Assembly (NCBI GenBank): GCA_030141605.1
Contig: JAQGDQ010002396.1
Coordinates: forward strand, 48,597 to 112,596
Origin: Tubiluchus corallicola
Lineage: Eukaryota; Priapulida; Priapulimorpha; Priapulimorphida; Tubiluchidae
Direction of reading: 5' to 3'
Length of the DNA: 64,000 bases
Below, piece by piece: positions 26,808-36,142 of the stretch. A program made the translations under genes and the position numbers. How positions within the stretch are numbered: the stretch's first letter is position 1; every line of letters starts with the position of its first letter. The notes under the pieces were generated by a model. The model saw nothing but the letters and a program-made list of their open reading frames with translations, did not search any database and had not been told where the DNA came from.

Positions 26808-27713
26808 TTAAATATGGCTTGCTTGGGCATTGTTTTTATAATATGAACGAATAAGATAAAGAGCACCTTCCAGTGCGTCGCCCTGTGGTTTTTTTAAAAA
26901 GGGAATAATATCCTCGGAAAGCCATGGGAGAATTGGCTCGGACAATCCTCCTAAAAGAGCGACAGAGGGGACGCCTTTTTTGTGGATGAGCGTTCTGATT
27001 AAAAAAGACAATTCGCCAGCGGTTTTTTTAAGTAATCTCTCTGCTAGAGGGTCCTCCTTTTCTGCCCAGTGAAAAACCAATTTTGTAAAAGCGCCGTAGT
27101 CTGTCGGTTTAGCGTTTTCGCTCCAGTTTAGCAGTTGATCGGGCTCGTTAGAAAAATGATTTAAAACAGCATAGGAAAGGGGGGTTTGATCTGCCAGCCC
27201 ATCGTAAGCCAATAGGGTTTCTCGTAATAGGCGGCGTCCTAAAATCGCACCGCTTCCCTGATCGCCAAGGGAAAACCCCCAGCCGCCGATTTGGTGTTCA
27301 GCGCCGTTTTGATACCAGCATCCGCAAGAGCCAGTGCCACAAATGACAATCGCGCCATCCTGTCCGTTATGAGCGCCAAGGCAAGCGATGGACGCGTCAG
27401 TTTCCAGAACAAAGCTGGCAAAAGGAAGATTGTTCATAATCTGCTGCTTGCGTGTGTGATCTCGTCGGATGCCTGCCAAGCCGATACCGGCATGAACAGC
27501 GGATAGCATTTCGGCGGAAAAACCAGCTTGAGCAAGCGCGTCAAGCGCCGAGTTTTTGATGGCTTGCAAGACGGTATCGACGCCTAAGCGGCTGTTGGCG
27601 GAGCCGCTTTTTGCCGTAGAGAGAATTTTTCCTTCAACGTCAGACAGGCGAGCCTTACAGCTTGTTCCTCCGCCATCAATTCCTAAAAAAAGAGGCATAA
27701 ATCGTGTTTGCAT
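26808..27713 (-). CDS. BadF/BadG-type amino-sugar kinase (GlcNAc/glucosamine kinase-like)
   Basis: 301 residues of the ASKHA kinase fold. The phosphate-1 loop is FLGIDGGGTSCKARL near residues 9-23, phosphate-2 lies in AIVICGTGSCGCWY, and GGWGFSLGDQGSGAILGR follows. The pattern fits BadF/BadG family N-acetylglucosamine, glucosamine or MurNAc kinases. It diverges from anmK-murQ, genes that produce GlcNAc-6-phosphate from cell-wall sugars, so phosphorylating free amino sugars in the same recycling route is the likely job. The exact sugar is not decidable by eye. Confidence 0.78.
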   Translation of the reverse strand: MQTRFMPLFLGIDGGGTSCKARLSDVEGKILSTAKSGSANSRLGVDTVLQAIKNSALDALAQAGFSAEMLSAVHAGIGLAGIRRDHTRKQQIMNNLPFASFVLETDASIACLGAHNGQDGAIVICGTGSCGCWYQNGAEHQIGGWGFSLGDQGSGAILGRRLLRETLLAYDGLADQTPLSYAVLNHFSNEPDQLLNWSENAKPTDYGAFTKLVFHWAEKEDPLAERLLKKTAGELSFLIRTLIHKKGVPSVALLGGLSEPILPWLSEDIIPFLKKPQGDALEGALYLIRSYYKNNAQASHI

Positions 27714-27787
27714 AAACGACCTCTTGGAGAATTTTTTTATTTTTTTTATTTTTTGTTACAAATCATATTATATTGTTATTGTGAATG

Positions 27788-27797
27788 ATGATATCAT
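27788..27797. promoter_or_regulatory. Palindrome in the divergent kinase/anmK promoter gap
   Basis: ATGATATCAT is a perfect 10-bp dyad in the 140-bp gap between the divergent kinase and anmK genes. A TATAAT-like hexamer for anmK lies at 27814-27819, so a bound regulator would sit upstream of it. No matching regulator gene is visible. Confidence 0.25.
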
Positions 27798-27853
27798 AAA
27801 TAATAACTAATTGTATAATAAATATATATATATCTAAGGGAGAAGTTAAAGTC

Positions 27854-28987
27854 ATGGAAAAGGAAAAAAACTTTATTGGTCTTATGTCTGGCACAAGCCT
27901 TGATAGTGTTGACGCTGTTTTGGTTAAGTTTGATGGCGATAACATGTCGTTTGTAGATTCTTGTGTCATTCCTATGGACGCGTCATTAAAGCAAAGAGCG
28001 CTGGATATATGCCAGGGACAAACACTTACAATGTCGGAATTTGGGCGTTTAGATGTTGCGTTTGGGCGTTTTTTTGGTTTGGCTGTTTGTGAGCTTTTGA
28101 AACAGGCGGGCTACCAAGCTGATGAAGTGTGCGCAGTTGGCTCACATGGGCAAACAGTCTGGCATGAGCCAGATCATGAAGAGGCTTTTTCTCTACAGAT
28201 TGGTAATCCTGGGGTGATCGCGGCAACATGTGGTATTGATACTGTCGCGGATTTTCGTCAGGCAGATATTGCCCGTGGAGGGCAGGGGGCTCCTTTAGTT
28301 CCTGCGTTTCATAAAGCGATTTTAGGAAATGTTGATTTCGGGAGAGTTGTTCTCAATATTGGTGGGATTTCTAATATTTCTGTTTTAATTCCCGATCATC
28401 CTGTTTCGGGTCATGATACAGGGCCGGGAAATATGCTGATAGACGCTTGGATTTATCATGTTTTAGGAAAAGGCTATGATCATGACGCTTTGTGGGCTCG
28501 GCAGGGACAATGCTCTTCGTTACTTTTAGAGGAATTAATGAATGAGCCGTGGCTCTATATAGCTTCTCCTAAAAGCACAGGGCGGGAGCTTTTTAATATC
28601 GCTTGGCTTAAAGAGAAGCTCGCGAGTTTTCAAGCTTTGAAACCTGAGGATATACAGGCGACCCTTGTTGAGTTTACAGCTGTGACAATTTCCGATAACA
28701 TTCGTTCTTTGCCTTATGAAATTTTGGAAATACTTGTTTGCGGAGGGGGTGTTCATAATCCCATGTTAATGGAGCGGCTCTCTCATCTTAATCCTGGTAT
28801 AAAACTGCTCTCAACAGAAGCGTATGGCGTAAGCCCTGATTTAATGGAAAGTATGGCTTTTGCTTGGCTGGCGAAGCAAACGATTTTAGGTTTGCCGAGT
28901 AATGAGCCTGCTGTTACGGGAGCGTCAGAGCTGAGCATTTTAGGGGGAATTTATCCTGTTCTTTCTTCCTGTTCGTCTGCTGCTTAG
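27854..28987 (+). CDS. anmK: Anhydro-N-acetylmuramic acid kinase
   Basis: 377 residues. It phosphorylates and opens 1,6-anhydro-MurNAc to MurNAc-6-phosphate. The family start FIGLMSGTSLDSVDAVLV, HGQTVWHEP, ADFRQADIARGGQGAPLVPAFH, NIGGISNIS, GHDTGPGNMLIDAW and the C-terminal CGGGVHNPMLMERL are all present. An AAGGGAGAAG ribosome site precedes the ATG. Its product is the substrate of MurQ, encoded 60 bases downstream. Confidence 0.95.
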   Translation: MEKEKNFIGLMSGTSLDSVDAVLVKFDGDNMSFVDSCVIPMDASLKQRALDICQGQTLTMSEFGRLDVAFGRFFGLAVCELLKQAGYQADEVCAVGSHGQTVWHEPDHEEAFSLQIGNPGVIAATCGIDTVADFRQADIARGGQGAPLVPAFHKAILGNVDFGRVVLNIGGISNISVLIPDHPVSGHDTGPGNMLIDAWIYHVLGKGYDHDALWARQGQCSSLLLEELMNEPWLYIASPKSTGRELFNIAWLKEKLASFQALKPEDIQATLVEFTAVTISDNIRSLPYEILEILVCGGGVHNPMLMERLSHLNPGIKLLSTEAYGVSPDLMESMAFAWLAKQTILGLPSNEPAVTGASELSILGGIYPVLSSCSSAA

Positions 28988-29047
28988 ATTTAAAGGTATG
29001 TAGTAGCGTTTTTTAATGAGTTTTTACCATTTTTAGGATTTGATATA

Positions 29048-30016
29048 ATGATATATTCCAAACAGCAGACTACTTACGCGCCTTCTGTAAGCTTGAAGAC
29101 ATTACCTACGGAAAACAGCAATGAAGATTCTTTTGATATTGATATATTGGAAACGCGTGATATTGTCGCCCTTATTAATAGAGAAGATCGGAAAGTCGCT
29201 CAATCTATAGAGGACAATATTGATCGCATTGCTTCGGCTATTGATTGTATTGTGAGTCAGATGAAAAAAGGCGGTCGATTGTTTTATGCAGGCGCGGGGA
29301 CAAGCGGTCGTATCGGAGTTTTGGACGCCTCTGAGTGCTCGCCGACCTATGGGACAGATCCATCTCTTGTTCAAGGGATAATCGCCGGAGGCGATTTCGC
29401 TCTTAGAAACGCCGTTGAGGGGGCGGAAGATAATCTTGAGACAGGTCAGTATGATATGGAGGCCGCGGGCCTGAATGAAAAGGACGTTCTTGTTGGCATC
29501 GCGGCGAGTGGTCGAACGCCTTGGGTCATTGGCACGATGATGTATGCTCGAGAAAAGGGTGCGGCTGTTATTGCTTTGACATGCCATTCTGAGTCTGAAA
29601 TGGCGTCGTTGGCGGATATTCATATTGCGACTCTTGTTGGCCCAGAAGTGATTACAGGTTCAACTCGAATGAAATCAGGAAGCGCGCATAAGATGGTTCT
29701 GAATATGCTCACCACAACAACCATGATTAAATTAGGGAAGGTTTATCATAATCTGATGGTGGATCTTCAGGCGACGAATTCCAAGTTGGAGAAGCGTTCT
29801 GTGTCTATTGTTATGGAGGCAACTGGGGCTCCGTTAGAAGACGCTTCTGACGCGTTGCAAAAAGCAGGTGGGAATTGTAAGCTGGCGATTATGCTCTTGC
29901 TGACAGACGCGCCTCTTAGTGATGCGAAGCAACTTTTAGAGCAGCATCAAGGCTATATTAGAAAAGCGCTGAAGACTTATAGAGAAGAAGCGGATGGTAT
30001 AAAGGCGCTCGTTTGA
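29048..30016 (+). CDS. murQ: N-acetylmuramic acid 6-phosphate etherase
   Basis: 322 residues. It cleaves the lactyl ether of MurNAc-6-phosphate to GlcNAc-6-phosphate and D-lactate. SIS-domain features are GGRLFYAGAGTSGRIGVLDASECSPTYG near residue 75, GIAASGRTPWVIG, GPEVITGSTRMKSGSAHKMVLNML with the catalytic region, and a helical C-terminal domain. It follows anmK and precedes an SSS transporter by 59 bases, forming an uptake-and-recycling operon. Confidence 0.95.
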   Translation: MIYSKQQTTYAPSVSLKTLPTENSNEDSFDIDILETRDIVALINREDRKVAQSIEDNIDRIASAIDCIVSQMKKGGRLFYAGAGTSGRIGVLDASECSPTYGTDPSLVQGIIAGGDFALRNAVEGAEDNLETGQYDMEAAGLNEKDVLVGIAASGRTPWVIGTMMYAREKGAAVIALTCHSESEMASLADIHIATLVGPEVITGSTRMKSGSAHKMVLNMLTTTTMIKLGKVYHNLMVDLQATNSKLEKRSVSIVMEATGAPLEDASDALQKAGGNCKLAIMLLLTDAPLSDAKQLLEQHQGYIRKALKTYREEADGIKALV

Positions 30017-30075
30017 AATGAGCTCAAGCGCGTGAGAATTTTATTAAACAATAATGAAAGAGAGAGGGGGCGATT

Positions 30076-31698
30076 ATGGGGAGTAATTTTGCCATATTAG
30101 ATTGGTGTATTTTATCGATTTATCTGGCGGTTCTTTTTGGTTCAGGATGGTTTTTAAGCCGTCGGCATATTAGTGACACGAAAGATTTTTTTCTTGCTAA
30201 GAACGGCATTCCGACATGGGTTGCGACTCTTTCTATTGTTGCGACGGCGCAATCAGCGGCGACTTTTTTAGGAGTTCCTAATCAATCATATACTGGAAAC
30301 TGGACATATATGGCGAGTTTTCTTGGTGGGCTAGTGGCTGCGATGCTCATTGCGACTTATTTAATTCCGCGTTTTTATCAAATGCAAGTAACAACTGTAT
30401 ATGAGCTACTGGAGCATCGTTTTGGATCGGAGGCGAAAAAAGCCAGCAGCTTAATGTATCTGGTTGGGCGTGTTTTCGCCAGTGGGGCACGGCTTTATAT
30501 GGCGGGTCTTGCTATTGCGATGATTTTGTTTGGTGATATTGGTTTTGTCAGCGTATTTGTCTCTGTCTCTGTTATTGCTTTAATGGGTTTGGCTTATACG
30601 TGGGTTGGTGGCATTCGAAGCGTTGTGTGGGGCGATGTTATTCAGCTGGGGATTTATGTCGGAGCGGCTATTTTTGTTATTTTTCATTTGCTCTCCTCTA
30701 TTCCTGCGGATATGGGGATGATTATTGCCGCGTTGCAAGAGCCTGGAAATGGAGCTACGTCAAAGCTTCAGGTTTTTGATTTCCGTTTGACAAGAGGTGG
30801 CGGTTGGACAATCTGGTCAATTTTAACAGGTTATATGCTGTTGACAGCGGCGGCCTGGGGAATGGATCAGGATATGACCCAAAGGATGCTTGCCTGTAAA
30901 AACGCGCAAGAAGGGGCAAAAAGCGCTTGGAAATCAATTATATATCAGATACCGGTTGTGCTTGTCTTTTTAATTGTCGGCTCTTTGCTTTATATTTTTT
31001 ATCAACGTCCTGATATTATGGGAGAAACCCATGTTGTTGGCGATTTATCTGTTGAAGGGCAGATTAAATTAACAACGATTATGTATTATATTCTTTATGA
31101 ATTGCCGACGGGGCTTCGTGGATTAATTGCCGTTGGCGTGGTTGCCGCTGCTTTTTCGACAGTAAATTCTGGATTGAATTCCATGTCCTCTGTTGCCGTG
31201 GAGGATCTTTATCGTCCTTTCTTGCGCTATAAGGGGATAGAGAAAGATGATGAGCATTTTGTAAAGGCGGGACGTTTTGGTATGTTTGTGGTCGCTATTG
31301 TCCTCAGTCTTATGGGAGCGTTATGTTATTTCTGGCAGCGCTATACAGACACGAAATTACTGGACTTCGCTCTTTCTGTGATGTCGTTTGCGTATAGTGG
31401 CTTGCTTGGGGTTTATATTACGGCGCTTTTTTCCAAAAGAGGAAACAAAAACACAGTCTTGGCCGCGCTTATCTTTGGCTTTTTAATTGTGCTCTTTATG
31501 CAGGCGTGGATATGGACGCCGTTTTGGACAATGCTGGGCGCTGGAGAAGTCATTTCCAAGCCGATTGGTTTTTTCTGGGTGCTTTGTATAGCGACAGGAG
31601 CGTCGACTCTTATTTGTATTTCAGGGGCTCCACAAAGTGAAATTGTTGCGGAGCAGGAAGAAGAGGGAGAGGAATCTTTGCAGCAAACAGCGGGATAA
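30076..31698 (+). CDS. Sodium:solute symporter in the MurNAc recycling operon
   Basis: 540 residues with about 13 to 14 membrane segments. SSS features include DTKDFFLAKNGIPTWVATLSIVATAQSAATFLGVP near residues 34-68, YTWVGGIRSVVWGDVIQLGIYVG, and AAAFSTVNSGLNSMSSVAVEDLYRP near 355. The C-terminal tail is Glu-rich. Its place behind anmK and murQ suggests import of anhydro-muropeptide sugars, MurNAc or related amino sugars. AmpG, the usual permease for anhydro-muropeptides, is not seen here. It is only distantly similar to the transporter at 21452-23050. Confidence 0.85.
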   Translation: MGSNFAILDWCILSIYLAVLFGSGWFLSRRHISDTKDFFLAKNGIPTWVATLSIVATAQSAATFLGVPNQSYTGNWTYMASFLGGLVAAMLIATYLIPRFYQMQVTTVYELLEHRFGSEAKKASSLMYLVGRVFASGARLYMAGLAIAMILFGDIGFVSVFVSVSVIALMGLAYTWVGGIRSVVWGDVIQLGIYVGAAIFVIFHLLSSIPADMGMIIAALQEPGNGATSKLQVFDFRLTRGGGWTIWSILTGYMLLTAAAWGMDQDMTQRMLACKNAQEGAKSAWKSIIYQIPVVLVFLIVGSLLYIFYQRPDIMGETHVVGDLSVEGQIKLTTIMYYILYELPTGLRGLIAVGVVAAAFSTVNSGLNSMSSVAVEDLYRPFLRYKGIEKDDEHFVKAGRFGMFVVAIVLSLMGALCYFWQRYTDTKLLDFALSVMSFAYSGLLGVYITALFSKRGNKNTVLAALIFGFLIVLFMQAWIWTPFWTMLGAGEVISKPIGFFWVLCIATGASTLICISGAPQSEIVAEQEEEGEESLQQTAG

Positions 31699-31726
31699 TT
31701 CTGTAAAAAGCTTTTAATAATAAGAA

Positions 31727-31770
31727 AAATAGTGGCAGCGGAGTAAGGCTGCCACTATTTATTTTTATAT
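31727..31770 (+). terminator. Intrinsic terminator of the anmK-murQ-transporter operon
   Basis: A perfect 13-bp stem (31727-31739 with 31748-31760) containing GTGGCAGC is followed by a T-rich run. It lies 29 bases past the transporter stop. Confidence 0.85.
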
Positions 31771-31873
31771 TTTTATGGTATGGAATTTTATAACAGAGTG
31801 TTTGAATATTGTTAAAAGATAGAGTATAAATAGTTTTTCAGATCAAAATGTTATTATAAGGAGGGTAGCTGTT

Positions 31874-32218
31874 ATGCATATTGCGTGTTGTGGGTTGGAC
31901 TGCGAGATTTGTGAGGCGTTTATTGCGACGCAAAGGGATGATGATGTTTTACGGGCTGAAATCGCAAAACAGTGGTCAGAGCACTATGGGCATCCTTTTA
32001 AGCCGGAAGATATTTATTGTATGGGCTGCTGCTGTGGTGGGAAAAAAATAGAGCATTGTAACAGCTGTGAAATCCGATTATGCTGTAAAGAGCGGAATAT
32101 TCCCAATTGCGGGGCGTGTGAGGATTTTGTCTGTGAAACTCTTGAGAAATTTTATAAATTATTTCCCGATGGCGGCGAGGAAAGCAAAGCGCGTTTAATC
32201 AGTCAACGTAAAATTTAG
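31874..32218 (+). CDS. DUF3795 cysteine-rich protein
   Basis: 114 residues with 13 or more cysteines in a DUF3795 arrangement: ACCGLDCEICEAFIAT at the start, then MGCCCGGKKIEHCNSCEIRLCC and NCGACEDFVCETLEKFY. It probably binds zinc or an iron-sulfur cluster; no activity is established. An AGGAGG ribosome site precedes the ATG. The DHFR-like gene starts 20 bases later. Confidence 0.85.
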   Translation: MHIACCGLDCEICEAFIATQRDDDVLRAEIAKQWSEHYGHPFKPEDIYCMGCCCGGKKIEHCNSCEIRLCCKERNIPNCGACEDFVCETLEKFYKLFPDGGEESKARLISQRKI

Positions 32219-32238
32219 GGTGAAAGTAGAGTGCCTCT

Positions 32239-32769
32239 ATGGCATGTTTTGTTTATATCGCGACGAGTCTTGATGGTTTTATCGCGACCAGAAGCGGGGG
32301 GCTGAAGTGGCTTGATGATATCCCCAATCCAGAGCGAATTGACTATGGCTTTGCTGAGTTTATCAGCGGTATTGACGCTATTGTAATGGGAAGAAAAACC
32401 TATGAGAAAGTACAGACGTTTGGTCAATGGCCATATGAAACGCCTGTTTTTGTCTTAAGTCGCGGCTTGTCGGCTCTTCCGGAGCATATGGATGGCAAGG
32501 CTGAGATTATAAAGGGTGATGCGCCGTGGCTTGTTGAAGAATTAGCGCAGAAAGGGTACAGGTCTCTTTATATTGATGGTGGGAAAACAATACAGAATTT
32601 TTTACGGAAAGATTTGATTGATGAGATGATTATCACCCGGGTTCCTATTTTACTGGGGGGCGGTATTTCTCTCTTTGGTGATCTTGCTCATAGTTTAAAA
32701 TTTACGCATCGGGAAACAAAAATATATAGCAATGGTCTTGTCAAAAGCCATTATCGGCGAGAACGGTAA
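32239..32769 (+). CDS. Dihydrofolate reductase-family (RibD C-terminal-like) protein
   Basis: 176 residues. ATSLDGFIATRSGGLKWL near the start, DAIVMGRKTYEKV, and YIDGGKTIQNFLRKDLIDEMIITRVPILLGGGISLF are the standard blocks of the RibD_C/DHFR-like superfamily that binds NADPH. The substrate is unknown. It lies tightly behind the DUF3795 gene and 60 bases before the methyltransferase. Confidence 0.85.
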   Translation: MACFVYIATSLDGFIATRSGGLKWLDDIPNPERIDYGFAEFISGIDAIVMGRKTYEKVQTFGQWPYETPVFVLSRGLSALPEHMDGKAEIIKGDAPWLVEELAQKGYRSLYIDGGKTIQNFLRKDLIDEMIITRVPILLGGGISLFGDLAHSLKFTHRETKIYSNGLVKSHYRRER

Positions 32770-32829
32770 AAAATAAGCGGCTATTTTGCTTAAGCGATAT
32801 TTTGGCAGTAAAAACAAGGGAATATAAGA

Positions 32830-33678
32830 ATGTTTGAGCAGTTGGAATCGATAAATCATCGTCCACAGCCGTTTGAGTTTTACACAGCGGATACATTATG
32901 GACAGATGAACATACTTCAAAGCGGATGTTGGCTTATCATCTTGATGGTGATGTTGATATATCCTCTCGTCGTACAGAGTTTATTGATCGTTCTGCAAGC
33001 TGGATAAAGTCTCATTTTTCTCTGGATGGGACTATGTCTGTGGCGGATTTTGGGTGTGGGCCTGGACTTTATACGAGCAGGCTTGCGGCATCGGGTGCTG
33101 ATATCACGGGTATAGATTTTTCAAAACGGTCTATTGATTATGCGCGCAAGGCCGCGGAGCGTGAGGAAAAAGCCAATATAGCTTATATAAGGCAGAATTA
33201 TCTGGATTTTAAAAGCGACAGGAAATTTAATCTTATTGTTATGATCATGTGTGATTTTTGTGCCCTTAGCCCATCTCAGAGAAGAAAGATGCTTGATAAA
33301 TTTCACGCGTTGCTTTTGCCGAGTGGTTCTATTTTGTTGGATGTTTATTCGCTAAGCGCGTTTGCTCAGCGTACTGAGGTTGCCTTGTATGAGCGGGATT
33401 TGCTTAATGGATTTTGGTCACCGAGGAAATATTACGGATTTTTAAATACGTTTCAATATAGCGCTGAAAAGGTTGTGTTGGATAAATATACAATTGTAGA
33501 GCGGGACAGGGTGCGTGTTATTTATAACTGGCTACAATATTTCAGCCTGGAGAGCTTAAAAGAGGAATTGGAAAATTCGGGCTTTAAGCTTTCGGGGTGC
33601 TATAAAAATGTAGCGGGGGACGCTTTTGATGAACTGCATGCAGAATTTGCTGTCGTCGGAAAGAAAATAGAAAAATAG
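32830..33678 (+). CDS. Class I SAM-dependent methyltransferase
   Basis: 282 residues. The SAM-binding motif I is VADFGCGPGLYTSRLAASG, followed by the acidic ITGIDFSKRSIDYARK (motif II) and LIVMIMCDFCALS. The C-terminal third carries the substrate-recognition strands. The acceptor cannot be predicted. It is the last AT-rich gene before the composition change at about 33.7 kb. Confidence 0.85.
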   Translation: MFEQLESINHRPQPFEFYTADTLWTDEHTSKRMLAYHLDGDVDISSRRTEFIDRSASWIKSHFSLDGTMSVADFGCGPGLYTSRLAASGADITGIDFSKRSIDYARKAAEREEKANIAYIRQNYLDFKSDRKFNLIVMIMCDFCALSPSQRRKMLDKFHALLLPSGSILLDVYSLSAFAQRTEVALYERDLLNGFWSPRKYYGFLNTFQYSAEKVVLDKYTIVERDRVRVIYNWLQYFSLESLKEELENSGFKLSGCYKNVAGDAFDELHAEFAVVGKKIEK

Positions 33679-33777
33679 AGTCATGCTCAAGGCAAGGGAG
33701 AGCTAATTGAGCTAGGAGGGAAGTTATAACCTCTTCTGCTCATTTTCCTTCTTTTCGCCAAGTGTAGCATAATTGAG

Positions 33778-33873
33778 TCAGAAAGGAAGTGATAGCGCTG
33801 CAAACGCCTTATAGCCTTTCCGGCCGTAAAGGAAGCGACCTAAATGCCAGTCTGACGTGTGGAGGATTTTCAT
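33778..33873 (-). pseudogene. 5' stub of an sbcD copy
   Basis: Reading from ATG 33873, 31 codons run to a stop at 33778. The first 18 or so match the start of the intact sbcD at 53465 (MKILHTSDWHLGR, then LYGRK and Y..F); after that the similarity is lost. The ATG overlaps the stop of the upstream RloC-like frame by ATGA, exactly as in the intact copy. This is what remains of a second rloC-sbcD junction, cut off at the edge of the GC-richer region. Confidence 0.8.
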
Positions 33874-36142
33874 TTGGCCACCAACTCTTTCATTTGCTTA
33901 TAATGACCGCCGTCATCTTGTTCAATTAATTCAAGTAGATCCTTCAACACCGTCTTGGTTTCAATCAGAATTGATGGGTCATGTTCAGGATCAGAGATCT
34001 GTCCAGCATGGGAGTGAGTATGGAGGAATCTCAGAATTCTAGTTTTCTTTGCGACATCGAAATCGATTAGATCAAGCTGTTGACGTAGTTCACCAGATTT
34101 GGACGGTTGTCGAAATGCGAGAAACGATTCCAAAAGCCTCCGTGCGACATTAGGAAGATGGTAATTCTGCTGCAAATCACCCTCTGCTTCAGAATTAGCA
34201 GCCTCATACACGAGACTGAAAAGATAGTGATATTCCGATTCGTACTCGTGTAATAAACTGTCGAGTTTTGATATAGAAGAAGAACGATGTCCTCCGTTTA
34301 CATGACTTGTTAGCATGTAAAACCTACCCGGTCTCACATTGACGTCCTTTTTTTTCTGGTTGGGTAAATGATTAAACCAGTTTTTAATTTGGCGGAAGAA
34401 TGAGTGGCTATGTGTAAGAATAAAAAGTTGGCCAGCGTCTTTGGTCCTGTCTTTCATGAACCCAAAAGCATGGAATAGTGCATTACTATCTAAGCTGGAA
34501 ACAGGATCGTCTATTACGACAATACCGTCTCTCAAGGAAAAGGACTTATCACCGAGAGATTTGAGAAAGTACAAGAAGGCAATTGCTGTCCTTTCACCTT
34601 CGCTCAGGTTTTCAGCTGGATTTCCGTTACGGCTGATTTGATAGCCGGTGCCCTGTATTTCAAAGGTAAGCTCATCCCGGCCAAGGTATGAACAAATATC
34701 GGTATTCAATTCATCAGCAGGCCTGCTGTGTTCCTCTATGTCCTTTTCAATTTCTCGAACTTGAGTTTTTAGCGATTTGGTCTTATCAGATAAATCCTGA
34801 AGAGCTGTGCTTGCCGTATCGAAGGCCTCCTTTTTATTTTTATACTCCGTAAGGCTATCCGCAACAAAATGTTCTTCGAGTGCCTTCCTTGCTTTTTCGA
34901 TTTCGTTTTGAAAGTCTTCAGTCTCTTGGTTGTGCTTTTCGATCACCGCATTTAAACCAGAAATGGTTTCCGCGTTACCTGTGCAGATGTCAAAGCTTCG
35001 GTCAATTGACTGAAATGGCTTTTGTGCTTTGTCATCAAGGGCAGCAAGGAGCGTTTTCAGATATTCCTTGAGCCTGCGAATTTCGTCAGAAAGGTCTTGG
35101 CGCCGATCGTCGAACTCACTTTTTAAATGATCATAAAGTTCAGCTTTGTTTGGTAGGGCGCATGATTCTAAAGATTTTATTTCTTTGTTTACGACTTCGG
35201 ATTGCCTTTTGATTTCGGCTATAAATGCGTTGTATTTGTCGTTGAAGTGAGCATCCAACTCTTGGATACGGCCATCAGGCAATGGCTGTCCGCAAAAAAG
35301 ACAATCATTGGAATTGTCTTTTTTATGCTTGTCCAAGCCAGTCTTCACCCATCCCGAAAGCTCCGTGTCGTTTTTAAGCGTCTCTATAACCGTCGAGAAC
35401 ACTGTTTTCTTGAGTAATTCAACGACTTGATCTGTCAATTGATGGGTATCAGGGTAGCTAAACTTGAGGATTTGCAACTTATCTAACGGGGTCGACTCTT
35501 TCTTCTTTTTCTGCTTATCAAAATCGGATTCGTCCAAGACCTTTGCTGTTTGCTCAGCATCAGAAAGCTTAAGCAGTTCATCACACTTCTTCTGATAGTT
35601 GCGCTTGTCGTAGTTGTTGTAAGTATTATTTTTATCGGATGACCTCAAAAAATCTTTGATCGACTTTGCATGGCTTTTCTCGAAGTCTTCGAGAGCTTGT
35701 TTTAATTCGTTCTCCTTTTCCTCTTGCTCGCCTTTTTTTTCTTGATCGTTTTGATTTTTTCCTTGAGCTCATCGACCTGTTTTTGCTTCTCAATATTTTC
35801 CTCACCCAAAAAGAAAATGGGAGCGACTTCCCCATGGCTGGTAAACACATTGTCAGCAATGAAGCCTTTATTGAAGACGCGGACTTCCGGAAGCCCCTGA
35901 GCCGTTTCAAGATTCGCCCCGTCCACCTTGTTTCCGTCAATGACAAATTCCACTTCCCTCTCAGATATGGATTGTTTCTTCTCGATTGATCGAAATAGAT
36001 TGGAAAGTGTTGTTTTCCCGGTGCCGTTCCACCCGTAGAAAAGGTTTTTCTCTTTAAAATCCAGTAGGTCTTTAGGCCAAGCAAACCCACTGAAAACACG
36101 ATGGCTCTTAATTTTTTTAATTTGCGTAATGCACATAGGCAA
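33870..36142 (-). pseudogene. RloC-like anticodon nuclease, copy 1, frameshifted
   Basis: About 757 codons in two frames. The N-terminal piece (from ATG 36142 or 36136) has the Walker A GWNGTGKT and the VRVFNKGFIADNVF segment of the intact copy at 53462-55729. It stops early because the T8 run at 35733-35740 leaves the frame one base out; past that run the other frame continues to 33870 with zinc-hook CLFC, LSEGERTAIAF, VVIDDPVSSLD and the proposed C-terminal nuclease residues. Upstream, a 24-codon open stretch at 36117-36191 overlaps the start and may be the tail of a lost gene. It could be a true pseudogene, slippage-controlled or a sequencing error. Confidence 0.85.
33932..34726 (-). repeat. 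795-bp identical block, copy A (partner 53524-54318)
   Basis: Comparing the two RloC-like genes base by base at a constant offset of 19,592, I find no difference from 33932 to 34726. Outside this block differences begin at once and grow towards the coiled-coil region. The block encodes the C-terminal ABC half and the proposed nuclease domain. Confidence 0.9.

Noticed and set aside
35632-36099. Separate reverse frame at the pseudogene
   Set aside because: It is the out-of-frame shadow around the T8 run; its content is explained by the frameshifted RloC-like gene.
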